From positions 2,170,001-2,234,000 of the forward strand of contig NZ_AP018823.1 of assembly GCF_002217795.2 (NCBI RefSeq): a stretch of DNA of 64,000 nt, given 5' to 3'. The notes under the pieces were generated by a model. It worked only from the letters and a program-made list of their open reading frames with translations. It did no database searches and was not told the origin of the DNA. How positions within the stretch are numbered: the first letter of the stretch is position 1; each line of letters opens with the position of its first letter. The position numbers were made by a program, and so were the translations under genes. Positions 9,767-17,421 of this stretch are shown here, one piece after another. The stretch comes from Aquitalea magnusonii. GTDB lineage: Bacteria > Pseudomonadota > Gammaproteobacteria > Burkholderiales > Chromobacteriaceae.

Positions 9767-11092
9767 TCAGGCTTGCGTGCGGGCTTGCCGGCTGCCACCC
9801 AGAATGGACGCAGCGGCAATCACCGCCGGCAGCGCCAGCGCCAGGAAAATGGCCTCGAAGCCCCAGCCCAGGCTGAGCAGCACGCCGCCGATGGACGAAC
9901 CCAGAATGCTGCCCAGACGACCCACGCCCAGCATCCAGCTGACACCGGTAGCACGGGCCATGGTGGGGTAGCAGCCCGGCGCATAGGCGTTCAGCCCGGT
10001 TTGCGCGCCACTCAGGCAGAAGCCGGTGGCCAGGATGGCCAGCACGATCCAGGCCGAATTCAGGCCGCTGCCCCCCAGTACCACCAATGCCACGCCACCC
10101 AGCAGGTAGGACGCGCTGATTACGCGGCTGGGCTTGATGCGGTCCATGGCAAAACCCACCACGATGGCACCCACGGTGCCACCCAGCTGGAACATCGCCG
10201 TCAGGGTGGAGGCACGGTCAATCGAAATACCGGCGTCCTTCATCATGGTGGGCAGCCAACTGGTGGTGAGGTAGATCACCAGCAGGCCCATGAAATAAGT
10301 CAGCCACAGGCTGAAGGTTTTCAGCGCATAGCCTTGCGAGAACAACACGCCCAGCGGCTGCTTGGCGCTGACCGGGGCTTCTTGCGATACAAACACCTGG
10401 TAGCTGTCCAGCTTTACCTGACACACACGCGAGAGCAGCGGACGCACACGTTCCGCCGGTGCGCCCTTACCCACCAGATAACGGGCGGATTCCGGCAGCA
10501 GGAAAAACATGAAAGGCAGCAGAATCAAGGGCATCAGGCCGCCAAAGGTCAGCACGGACTGCCAGCCAAAGCGCGGAGTCAGCCAGGCGGCAGCAAAGCC
10601 GATGGCTGCAGAGCCCAGGTTGAAACCGGTAAACATGGTGGCAATCACCGAGGAGCGGATGCGCTCCGGAATGTATTCCGAGATCAGCGTGGTGGTATTG
10701 GGCATGGCCGCCCCCAGCGCCAGGCCGGTGATAAAACGCAGCGCTGCCATGCCCTGTGGCGTGGTGGCATGTGCAGTGGCCAGTGTGGCCACGCCAAAGC
10801 CCAGCACCGAGGCTAGCAACACCTTGCGCCGGCCAAACCAGTCAGCGGAAGAACCAGCCAGCAAGGCACCCACCGCCAGACCGATGGGCGCAGCGCCCAT
10901 CACCACGCCAAAGGCCGGACGCGAGATATGCCACTCGCCCAGAATGCTGGGCGCGACAAAACCCATGATGGCCACATCCATGCCATCCACAGCCACAATC
11001 AAAAAGCACAACACCACCAGCCCCCACTGGAAGGCCGACATCTTGCGCGCGTTAATAAACTCGCGCACATCCAGTACTGCTGCCTGATTCAT
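9767..11092 (-). CDS. galT: MFS gallate/aromatic acid:H+ symporter
   Basis: A 441-residue major facilitator protein of the aromatic acid:H+ symporter (AAHS) family, with about 12 hydrophobic segments. Family marks are the Asp pair in TM1 (VAVDGMDVA) and the loop 2-3 motif (GSSADWFGRRK). It starts with a strong GGAGGAGAG Shine-Dalgarno. Sitting between gallate tautomerase and gallate dioxygenase, it is most likely the inner-membrane gallate importer (GalT). AAHS members also move 4-hydroxybenzoate, protocatechuate and vanillate, so the substrate call rests on context. Confidence 0.88.
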   Translation of the reverse strand: MNQAAVLDVREFINARKMSAFQWGLVVLCFLIVAVDGMDVAIMGFVAPSILGEWHISRPAFGVVMGAAPIGLAVGALLAGSSADWFGRRKVLLASVLGFGVATLATAHATTPQGMAALRFITGLALGAAMPNTTTLISEYIPERIRSSVIATMFTGFNLGSAAIGFAAAWLTPRFGWQSVLTFGGLMPLILLPFMFFLLPESARYLVGKGAPAERVRPLLSRVCQVKLDSYQVFVSQEAPVSAKQPLGVLFSQGYALKTFSLWLTYFMGLLVIYLTTSWLPTMMKDAGISIDRASTLTAMFQLGGTVGAIVVGFAMDRIKPSRVISASYLLGGVALVVLGGSGLNSAWIVLAILATGFCLSGAQTGLNAYAPGCYPTMARATGVSWMLGVGRLGSILGSSIGGVLLSLGWGFEAIFLALALPAVIAAASILGGSRQARTQA

Positions 11093-11198
11093 GAATCTCT
11101 CCTCCTGTTGCGTTATTGCATTGTTGTAATACGACGAGCGTTGGGCGCGGATCGGGCCGCGTCCTGTGGTTTTTTTATCTGGTGAAACGCAAGGCCAT

Positions 11199-12284
11199 TC
11201 AGGCCGGGTACGGCAGCAACACCTGGCCGCGGAACAAGGGCCTGGCGGTGCGGATGAGCGCCACCGCAGGTGCAGCGTCCGGCTGCGCTGTCAGGCGGAT
11301 GGTGAACTCACCAGTCGGGTGCTCCACCGAGATGGCCGCAGCACCGTCCTCCAGCACGGCCATCGCGCCTGCCACCGTGGCCGGGTCGGCACAGGCGGTG
11401 GCGACGGAGGCGGCACCCAGCACGCCGATGGCGTCATGGCATTTTTTCGGGATGAAAGTACGGGTATGAATGGCCCCGCCGGTAATCGGCGCAGCCAGCA
11501 ACGTCATCTTGGGTACTACCCGCGCGCTGACATCGCCCAGGCCCATGCGCGGGCCGATGGCCAGGCGGATGGCTTCCAGCTCGCGCTTGAAGCTGTCGTT
11601 GGCGTCCAGCTCGGCCGGGCTTTCGTAACCGGTGATGCCCAGGTCGGCAGCACGCAGCAGCACCACCGGCATGCCGTTATCGATACAGCTGACCGCCACG
11701 CCGCCCACCACGTCCTGTGCCTGGCCGGTGGGATAGAGCGCGCCGCAGGAGGAACCGGCCACATCGGCAAACCGCAGCTCGATGGCGGCTGCGCTGCCGG
11801 GAACGCCGCTGATACGGGTGTGGCCCTGATAGCTCACCTTGCCGCCCGGCGTGGGCAGCACGGCTTCGCACAGCGACTTGGTATTCACCATGTGGATGCG
11901 CACACGGGTTTCGCCATCGCTGCAGGGCAGCAAGCCCTCTTCCAGCGCAAACGGTGCCACCGCAGCCAGGATGTTGCCGCAGGTGGGGGCGTAGTCGATG
12001 CGATTAGCACCAATCACCAATTGGCCAAACAGGTAGTCGATATCGGCATCGTCGCGGCTGGAGCGGGAGATGATGGCGATCTTGGTGGTCAGCGGATGCC
12101 CGCCGCCAATGCCGTCGATCTGGCGGGCGTCGGTGCCGTCCATGGCCCCCAGCAGCAGACGGTCGCGCTCGGCCGGGTCTGCCGGCAGGTCGGCTGCTTG
12201 AAAGAAGGCCGCCTTGGAAGTGCCGCCGCGCATCCACACGCAGGGCAGCGCCGGCAAACCGCTGTAACTTGCTGTCGTATCCAT
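11199..12284 (-). CDS. galD: 4-oxalomesaconate tautomerase (PrpF/GalD family)
   Basis: A 361-residue PrpF-fold isomerase. The N-terminus has PCVWMRGGTSKAAFF, typical of the family (the Lys is the likely base), followed by GGGHPLTTKIAII and a Cys-Gly-Asn motif (PTCGNILAA) that holds the second catalytic group. GalD converts the keto and enol forms of 4-oxalomesaconate made by gallate dioxygenase. PrpF of the methylcitrate cycle is the main alternative, but no prpBCD genes are near and all neighbours are gallate genes. The start at 12284 has GGAGGAG six bases upstream. This Shine-Dalgarno lies in one arm of a long inverted repeat (separate entry). First gene of the operon. Confidence 0.9.
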   Translation of the reverse strand: MDTTASYSGLPALPCVWMRGGTSKAAFFQAADLPADPAERDRLLLGAMDGTDARQIDGIGGGHPLTTKIAIISRSSRDDADIDYLFGQLVIGANRIDYAPTCGNILAAVAPFALEEGLLPCSDGETRVRIHMVNTKSLCEAVLPTPGGKVSYQGHTRISGVPGSAAAIELRFADVAGSSCGALYPTGQAQDVVGGVAVSCIDNGMPVVLLRAADLGITGYESPAELDANDSFKRELEAIRLAIGPRMGLGDVSARVVPKMTLLAAPITGGAIHTRTFIPKKCHDAIGVLGAASVATACADPATVAGAMAVLEDGAAAISVEHPTGEFTIRLTAQPDAAPAVALIRTARPLFRGQVLLPYPA

Positions 12285-12343
12285 GTTTCTCCTCCGCATT
12301 TGCCTGGGCAGGCGTCTTGTTCTGCCAACAATATATGCGGAGG
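12285..12343 (-). promoter_or_regulatory. galD leader: inverted repeat burying the Shine-Dalgarno, with two inner hairpins
   Basis: On the minus strand the 9-mer CCTCCGCAT (12343-12335) is perfectly complementary to ATGCGGAGG (12299-12291), whose GGAGG is the galD Shine-Dalgarno. Between the arms lie TTGTT-GGCAG-AACAA (12331-12317) and GCCT-GCCC-AGGC (12313-12302). As RNA this would be a three-way junction that hides the ribosome site. A caution: TATATT at 12337-12332 could be a -10 box, in which case the upstream arm would not be transcribed and the repeat would be a DNA operator instead. Confidence 0.5.
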
Positions 12344-12439
12344 AAAGGCGGGCAACTTTGCCCCTTCGTGACCGTGCATTCTCATTTTGTGAGCGCTGCG
12401 GTTCACGCGGTGGCCGTCAGGGAGGAAGCAGGTAGATGC

Positions 12440-13354
12440 TCAGGCAGGCAGCATGTCGCCGCGATTGATGTGGTGGGCGGCGCGGTGCAAATGGGTAAGC
12501 AGATGGCGCACCACCGGGGCCAGTGCCAGCTCTTGCCGCACCATGGCCCCCACTTGCAGCGGCAGGCCAGATTCGCCCGTTTCGATGGGCGAAACATAGC
12601 TGGCCAGCCAGGACTGGCGGGCAATCTGCCGGGGCAGCAAGGCCACGTAGTCGCCGGTGGACACCAGCGACAACAAAGCCAGGGTGGAGTTGACCAGCGC
12701 GCCTTGCTGCGGCGCTTCCAGGCCATTGCGCTCAAACAGCGCCCGCGCATAGCCGGCACGGTGGTCGGTGCCGGTATACACCCAGGGCGCTGCTTGCAAA
12801 TCCTGCAGCGAACGGGCTTCCAGCCAGCGGCTGCCCTGGCGCGCCGCCGGAATCATCTCGGTGTGCAGCAGGGGTTCGATGTAGAACTCCCCGGCAGCCA
12901 GATCGTCCGGAATGCCGCCGACGGTGATGTCCACCTCGCCGGTACGCAGCTTTTGCAATTGCGCCACATACAGTTCTTCGCTGATGCGCAACTGGATTTG
13001 CGGAAACTCGCGCACAAAGGTGCGCATGGCTTCGGGGATCAGCAGCATCACCGCCAGCGGCACCGCACCGATATGCAGCTTGCCCACCATGTGGCCGCCA
13101 ATCTGGCTGATTTCATCGGCGGCGGCTTCCAGCTCATGACGGGCGCGCACTGCCCGTTCATACAGCACCCGCCCTTGCGCAGTGGGCAATACCCCGCGTG
13201 AGGAGCGCAGCAGCAAGGGCGCGGCCAGTTCCAGCTCCAGTTCGCGAATCATCCGGGTGAGCGCCGGTTGCGAGCAGCCGATGCGCCGCGCCGCGGCACG
13301 CATGCTGCCCTCTTCCACCGCGGCTATCAGCGCGGCCAGTGTTGCCAGTTTCAT
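12440..13354 (-). CDS. LysR-family regulator, probable activator of the gallate operon
   Basis: A 304-residue LysR protein: winged HTH at about 1-60 (SMRAAARRIGCSQPALTRMI as recognition region) and a substrate-binding domain at about 90-300. The Shine-Dalgarno AAGGGGGA precedes the ATG. It lies 155 bp upstream of galD on the same strand, and divergent from a second, double-HTH LysR gene across 317 bp. By place it is the best candidate for a gallate-responsive GalR-like regulator. It could be co-transcribed with galD or have its own promoter; the 155-bp gap with the leader structure suggests control at galD as well. Confidence 0.85.
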   Translation of the reverse strand: MKLATLAALIAAVEEGSMRAAARRIGCSQPALTRMIRELELELAAPLLLRSSRGVLPTAQGRVLYERAVRARHELEAAADEISQIGGHMVGKLHIGAVPLAVMLLIPEAMRTFVREFPQIQLRISEELYVAQLQKLRTGEVDITVGGIPDDLAAGEFYIEPLLHTEMIPAARQGSRWLEARSLQDLQAAPWVYTGTDHRAGYARALFERNGLEAPQQGALVNSTLALLSLVSTGDYVALLPRQIARQSWLASYVSPIETGESGLPLQVGAMVRQELALAPVVRHLLTHLHRAAHHINRGDMLPA

Positions 13355-13396
13355 TGCATCCCCCTTCGGCAGGTGCTTCTGATATGTCAGTTCAGC

Positions 13397-13413
13397 GATC
13401 AGGAAAGCTGATC
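13397..13413. promoter_or_regulatory. Candidate LysR operator in the divergent intergenic region
   Basis: GATCAG-GAAAG-CTGATC is a perfect 6-bp inverted repeat lying 43 bp before the minus-strand LysR start, in the 317-bp gap 13355-13671. Its outer bases fit the T-N11-A frame of LysR boxes. The rest of the gap holds no ORF I would call; its right half shares blocks with the region after the next gene (see findings). Confidence 0.4.
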
Positions 13414-13671
13414 ACAGACACGGTTTTGACATCTGCATCGAATAGCACCATAGCCGCAGAATGTGCAGCAAAGCAAAAAAACATGCCGGTCCGCGCAGGG
13501 TGCGCCAGTGCTGGCTGCACTGACAAAACATCGCAGATGTCCCCGAAACAAGGCGCGCCGCCGCAGACAGTACCAGCAGTACGGCAAGGCGGCGCAACGC
13601 AGGAGCGGGGTTTTGTCAGCAGTTCCAGATGCCCGACGGTCACGGCCATTGCATCGCTGGAGGAGAGACTC

Positions 13672-14925
13672 ATGAACCACCCTGCCGCCAAGCCGGAGCG
13701 GGATGAGGTGTTGCGCTATCTGCGCGTGTTTTTGTCGGTGGCCCACACCGGCAGCGTCACCCGTTCGTCCGAACAGATATTCAAGGCCGCCTCGGCCATC
13801 ACCCGCGCGCTCACCCAGTTGGAAGACTTGCTGGGTGTCAGCCTGTTCGAGCGCCGCCCGCGTGGCATGCTGCTTAATGCCTATGGCGAAGCCGTGCATC
13901 GCCGCGCGCAGCGCATTCACAAGGAAATCCTGCAGGCGGCCACCGCGCTGTGCCAGTTTCGCGGCAGCCGCATCGACCCTACTCCGCTGAGCCAGCTATT
14001 GCTGGGCGGCAACAAGCTGCGGATTTTTGTCAGCCTGGCCGAACATGGCCAGTTCTCCCCGGTCTGTCAGCAACTGGGGTTGAGCAAATCCGGCATCAGC
14101 ATGTCGCTGGCCCGGCTGGAGGAAGCCGTAGGTCAGCCGCTGCTGCAACGCATGACGCAAGGTTTGGTGGTGACCGAAGCGGGCGAGCAACTGCTGCTGC
14201 ATGCCAAGCGCGCCTTTGCCGAGCTGCGCCATATCGAGGCCGACCTGTCTGCCCTGCGCGGCAGCCTGTGCGGCACCATTACCGTGGGTGCGCTGCCGCT
14301 GTGCCGCACCAGCCTGTTGCCGCTGGCCATTGCCCGGTTGTTGCAGCGCTATCCCGGCCTGAAGATCAAGACCAGCGAAAGCCCGTTTGCCGAACTGGCC
14401 CGCGGCCTGCGCTGCGGCGATATCGACTTCATCTTCGGGGCCTTGCGTCAGGGCAATGCCGCGGCACCGTTCTACAGCGAAGCGCTGTTTCAGGATCAGG
14501 TGGGCATTTTCTGTCGCCGCAGCCACCCGCTGGCGCGCTGGCAACGCAGGCTGTCGCTGGCCGAGCTGCAAGGCGCGGGCTGGATTCTGCCGCGCGCGGA
14601 GTCTCCGGCCCGCCAGGCACTGGTCAGCGCCTTCCGGCGCGCCGGGTTGCCTGCGCCGGAGCCCTCGGTGGAAAGTGGCGACCTGGCGGTGGTACGCCAG
14701 TTGCTGGCGCATAGCGAGCTGCTGACCGCCTGCTCCGCCCACCAGTTGCACGTGGAAATCGCCAGTGGAGAAATCGTGCCGCTGGCGGTGGATCTGGGCG
14801 ATACCCGTCGCCATATCGGCATCACCCAGCGGCTGGGCAGTTGTCCCTCACCGGCAATCGACGCCTTGCTGGAGGAAATCCGCCAGCTATGCGCAGATCT
14901 GCCAGATGAAGCCATGGCGGCCTGA
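13672..14925 (+). CDS. LysR-type regulator with two tandem winged-HTH domains
   Basis: A 417-residue protein, about 110 longer than a normal LysR regulator. Residues about 12-75 form one LysR HTH (SVTRSSEQIFKAASAITRAL and SLFERRPRG). Residues about 110-170 form a second (FSPVCQQLGLSKSGISMSLA and PLLQRMTQG). A single effector domain follows (about 190-410). The two HTHs are clearly related but well diverged, so this is an old duplication and not a recent tandem repeat. The ATG at 13672 has GGAGGAGAG upstream; the frame runs open to 13339 but without a start signal. It is divergent from the first LysR gene, so it may control the gallate operon, tannase or porin. A terminator follows. Confidence 0.85.
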   Translation: MNHPAAKPERDEVLRYLRVFLSVAHTGSVTRSSEQIFKAASAITRALTQLEDLLGVSLFERRPRGMLLNAYGEAVHRRAQRIHKEILQAATALCQFRGSRIDPTPLSQLLLGGNKLRIFVSLAEHGQFSPVCQQLGLSKSGISMSLARLEEAVGQPLLQRMTQGLVVTEAGEQLLLHAKRAFAELRHIEADLSALRGSLCGTITVGALPLCRTSLLPLAIARLLQRYPGLKIKTSESPFAELARGLRCGDIDFIFGALRQGNAAAPFYSEALFQDQVGIFCRRSHPLARWQRRLSLAELQGAGWILPRAESPARQALVSAFRRAGLPAPEPSVESGDLAVVRQLLAHSELLTACSAHQLHVEIASGEIVPLAVDLGDTRRHIGITQRLGSCPSPAIDALLEEIRQLCADLPDEAMAA

Positions 14926-14953
14926 GCCGCACACAGCGACATCCACTGCAATG

Positions 14954-14991
14954 AACAAGCGCTGCCGGTTTAACCGCGCAGCGCTTGTTTT
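14954..14991 (+). terminator. Rho-independent terminator after the double-HTH LysR gene
   Basis: A 12-bp perfect stem (AACAAGCGCTGC and its complement at 14978-14989) with a 12-base loop, running into TTT, 29 bp after the stop. Confidence 0.75.
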
Positions 14992-15094
14992 GTGAGCGAC
15001 ACCACCTGGCCCCAATCCTGCTGACATTACCAGTGCAACGCAGGGCAGCAGCAGGGCTTTGTCAGCCGCGCGATACCAACTGTTCCAGGGCCGT

Positions 15095-15832
15095 CTAGGC
15101 CAGGCGCTCGTGAAAATCCGCCTCACCCAGCCGCCAGTATGCTGCCACCTTGACCCCTTCGCGCGGTAGCTGCTTTTCTTCCAGCAGTATGCTGCGCGCC
15201 TGACGCATCAGTCCTCCCTCACCCGCGCACCAGGCAAAACCATGGCCGTCCGGTACTTGCCAGCCACGCAATGCCGCCAGCAAGGCCTCGCCATCTGCCA
15301 GTTGGCTGACCCGCCAGCTCGACTGTTGCGGCAGTGTCCAGCCAGCCGCGCTGTCTTCACGCAGCAGCAGCACCTCAACATGGGCGCTGGGCAGCAGCTC
15401 GGCCAGACGGCGGCGGATGGCCGGCAGGGATGAGGCATCGCCCACCAGCAAATGCCAGTCCTGCTGCGCCGGGATGATCATCGAACCCTTGGGCCCGGCG
15501 ATGATGGCCTGCATGCCCTCGGCTGCCTGCTGCGCCCAACTGGCGGCGGCACCGTGGCCGTGCAGCGCGAACTCCAGCGTCAGCTCACCCTGCTCTGCCG
15601 TGGCGGCCAGCGGTGTATAGTCACGCATTACGGTATTGCCGGCGGCGTCCTGGAAAATGAACTTGATATGGTCGTCAAAGGACTGTGACTGGAAACCGTG
15701 CAGCGCTTCGCCAGCAAAGGTGATGCGGGCAAAGCCGTCGCCGCTGCGCTCTACCTTGCGGACGGTGACATTGCGCTTGGCCAGTTCATATCTGACCCGC
15801 TCGATGCGGTGTTGCGGCAAAATGGTGGTCAT
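15095..15832 (-). CDS. Siderophore-interacting protein (NAD(P)H-dependent ferric-chelate reductase)
   Basis: A 245-residue cytoplasmic flavoprotein of the SIP/ViuB family, which reduces Fe(III)-siderophores to release iron. It has an FAD domain with RDYTPL (the family's RxYT flavin-binding motif), a HGHGAAASWA segment and GPKGS for FAD phosphates, then a NAD(P)H-binding half ending in AYWRLGEADFHE, a typical SIP C-terminus. GGAGTCGCC precedes the ATG. It is divergent from a MarR-type regulator with only 33 bp between the starts, an arrangement like E. coli yqjH-yqjI, where the regulator represses the reductase according to metal status. Confidence 0.9.
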   Translation of the reverse strand: MTTILPQHRIERVRYELAKRNVTVRKVERSGDGFARITFAGEALHGFQSQSFDDHIKFIFQDAAGNTVMRDYTPLAATAEQGELTLEFALHGHGAAASWAQQAAEGMQAIIAGPKGSMIIPAQQDWHLLVGDASSLPAIRRRLAELLPSAHVEVLLLREDSAAGWTLPQQSSWRVSQLADGEALLAALRGWQVPDGHGFAWCAGEGGLMRQARSILLEEKQLPREGVKVAAYWRLGEADFHERLA

Positions 15833-15848
15833 GGCGACTCCAATTGAT

Positions 15849-15901
15849 TGATAATATCACCTAATATGCAAAATAAAGTTGACCTTGTCAACAATGTTGA
15901 C
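15849..15901. promoter_or_regulatory. Candidate operators between and inside the SIP and marR starts
   Basis: TGATA-A-TATCA is an 11-bp palindrome at 15849-15859. Three half-sites follow at 15878-15883 (GTTGAC), 15887-15892 (GTCAAC) and 15896-15901 (GTTGAC), each three bases apart, so they form two overlapping perfect inverted repeats. They fall within codons 5-12 of the MarR gene. MarR proteins bind such short dyads, so self-repression and repression of the reductase are likely. Confidence 0.55.
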
Positions 15902-16369
15902 GACACCGCCGAGCAGATTTTCGAGGCCATCCACACCCTGATGCATCAATACCGCTCGCGCCAGTTTGCCGCGATCCGGGACGATGCCCTGGGGCTGACC
16001 CATATGGAAGGCAAGGTGCTGGGCTATTTCTGCCGCCATCCGGGCCATACCCAGAGTGACCTTGCCCAGCACTCCGGGCGCGACAAGGCGCAGCTCACCC
16101 GGCTGATTACCCGCCTGAAAGAAGCCGGGCTGCTGGAGGCGCGCGCCGACACGCAGGACCGCCGCAGCATGCGCCTGTATCTGACCGAGGCCGGGCAGAC
16201 GCTGCACAGCACCTTGCATCAGCATGGCCGCCTGCTGGCCGCCCGCGCCATGCAGGGCATCCCCGCGGCACAGGCCGAGGCCTTGCTGCAAGCCTTGCTG
16301 CACATCCGCCACAATCTGGAGCAGGACAGCCCGGACAAGTCCTGTGACAAGCATTGCGACAAGACTTGA
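15866..16369 (+). CDS. MarR-family regulator with Cys/His tail
   Basis: A 167-residue winged-HTH protein. HTSDL-like recognition (HTQSDLAQHSGRDKAQLTRL, about 62-81) and the wing ARADTQDRRSMRLYLTEAG are standard MarR features. The C-terminus ends SCDKHCDKT, after the dimer helices, which is not usual for MarR and could bind a metal. The start is uncertain: ATG at 15866 or TTG at 15848; neither has a strong Shine-Dalgarno. Divergent from the ferric-chelate reductase gene, with dyads covering the start. A metal- or siderophore-responsive repressor is the simplest reading. Confidence 0.82.
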   Translation: MQNKVDLVNNVDDTAEQIFEAIHTLMHQYRSRQFAAIRDDALGLTHMEGKVLGYFCRHPGHTQSDLAQHSGRDKAQLTRLITRLKEAGLLEARADTQDRRSMRLYLTEAGQTLHSTLHQHGRLLAARAMQGIPAAQAEALLQALLHIRHNLEQDSPDKSCDKHCDKT

Positions 16370-16375
16370 ACACAT

Positions 16376-16399
16376 GAAAAAACGGCCCCGAAGGGCCGT
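16376..16399 (-). terminator. Terminator of the ABC transporter/monooxygenase operon (serves both strands)
   Basis: On the minus strand, ACGGCCC-TTCG-GGGCCGT (perfect 7-bp stem with a UUCG loop) is followed by TTTTTT, about 30 bp after the binding-protein stop at 16429. Seen from the plus strand it also ends the marR gene, but without a good T run. Confidence 0.85.
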
Positions 16400-16428
16400 T
16401 GTCATTGTTACCGCTTGCTGCGAGACGC

Positions 16429-17367
16429 TCAGTTCTTGGGCAGGCCGGGCGGGTTGGTGCGCGATTCGCTCACCGCTTCGGCACTCAGGCCCCAGCGGCT
16501 GAGTACCTTGGCGTAATTGCCGTTGGCAATCTGGGTATTGAGGATTTTGGTAATCGCCGGAGCCAGGCCGGAGTCCTTGCGCGTGGCCACCGCGATGTCC
16601 GCTGTCAGCGGCCAACCACCAGAGAAGGTGCCGGCCAGCCGTACCTTGCCGGTACGCGCCGCTTCCAGCGCATAGATGGCATTGGGGCCGAGCCAGGCAT
16701 CGGCGCGGCCGGACTGCAAGGCTACGCGGGCCACGGCTTCATCATCAAAATACAGTGCCTGCAACGGTTTGAGCCCGGCGGCTTCGTTTTTCTTGTTCCA
16801 TTCCAGCAGGATCTGCTCCTGATTGGTGCCCGCCCCCACAATCACCTTCAGCCCGGCAGTATCCTTGGGTGCATTGATTTTCAGCTTGCTGCCCGCCTTG
16901 GTGTAAAAGCCGAGCAAGTCCTTGCGGTAGGTGGAGAAATCAAATTTCTCCTTGCGCGCTTCGGTAACGGTGACATTGGAAATCACCGCATCGTATTTGC
17001 CGGACTGCAAGCCCAGCGGCCAGTCGGCCCAGGCCACGTTGACCAGTTCCAGCTTGCGGCCCAGGCCGTCAGCCACCAGGCGGGAGATGTCCGGGTCGGC
17101 ACCGATGATGGTTTTCGAGTCGCTGGCAAAACCGCCAATCGGCAGAATGCCGCCGGCAATGGCCACCACGAAGGTCTTGTCCTTGACGAAGCGCACGTCC
17201 TTGGGCAGCAGTTTGATGGCCTCTGGCACCGGACGGCCCTTGGGCTGGCCTTTTTGCTCCGGGCTCAGGTCGATGCTGCTGGCGGCATGGCCAAACAGCG
17301 GGGCCAGCAGGGCAAGGCTGAGGGCGGCCAGTACGGTACGGCGTGGCAGATGGGTGTTACGCGACAT
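16429..17367 (-). CDS. Periplasmic amino-acid-binding protein of an ABC importer
   Basis: A 312-residue extracellular solute-binding protein, family 3. Signal peptide to about residue 28 (HLPRRTVLAALSLALLAPLFGHA-A). Family marks include IIGADPDISRLVADGLGRKL, WPLGLQSGKYDAVISNVTVTEAR (the ligand-binding hinge) and KLKINAPKDTAGLKVIVGAG. It likely binds a polar amino acid or derivative. It is the last gene of a minus-strand operon with a fused permease-ATPase, an acetyltransferase, a deacylase and two flavin monooxygenases. That context suggests an S-modified cysteine or related sulfur compound as ligand. Confidence 0.9.
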   Translation of the reverse strand: MSRNTHLPRRTVLAALSLALLAPLFGHAASSIDLSPEQKGQPKGRPVPEAIKLLPKDVRFVKDKTFVVAIAGGILPIGGFASDSKTIIGADPDISRLVADGLGRKLELVNVAWADWPLGLQSGKYDAVISNVTVTEARKEKFDFSTYRKDLLGFYTKAGSKLKINAPKDTAGLKVIVGAGTNQEQILLEWNKKNEAAGLKPLQALYFDDEAVARVALQSGRADAWLGPNAIYALEAARTGKVRLAGTFSGGWPLTADIAVATRKDSGLAPAITKILNTQIANGNYAKVLSRWGLSAEAVSESRTNPPGLPKN

Positions 17368-17421
17368 GATGCTTTCCTTGTTATGGTCGTGACGGTGTGT
17401 GAAATTGTTTTATCGATGGCG

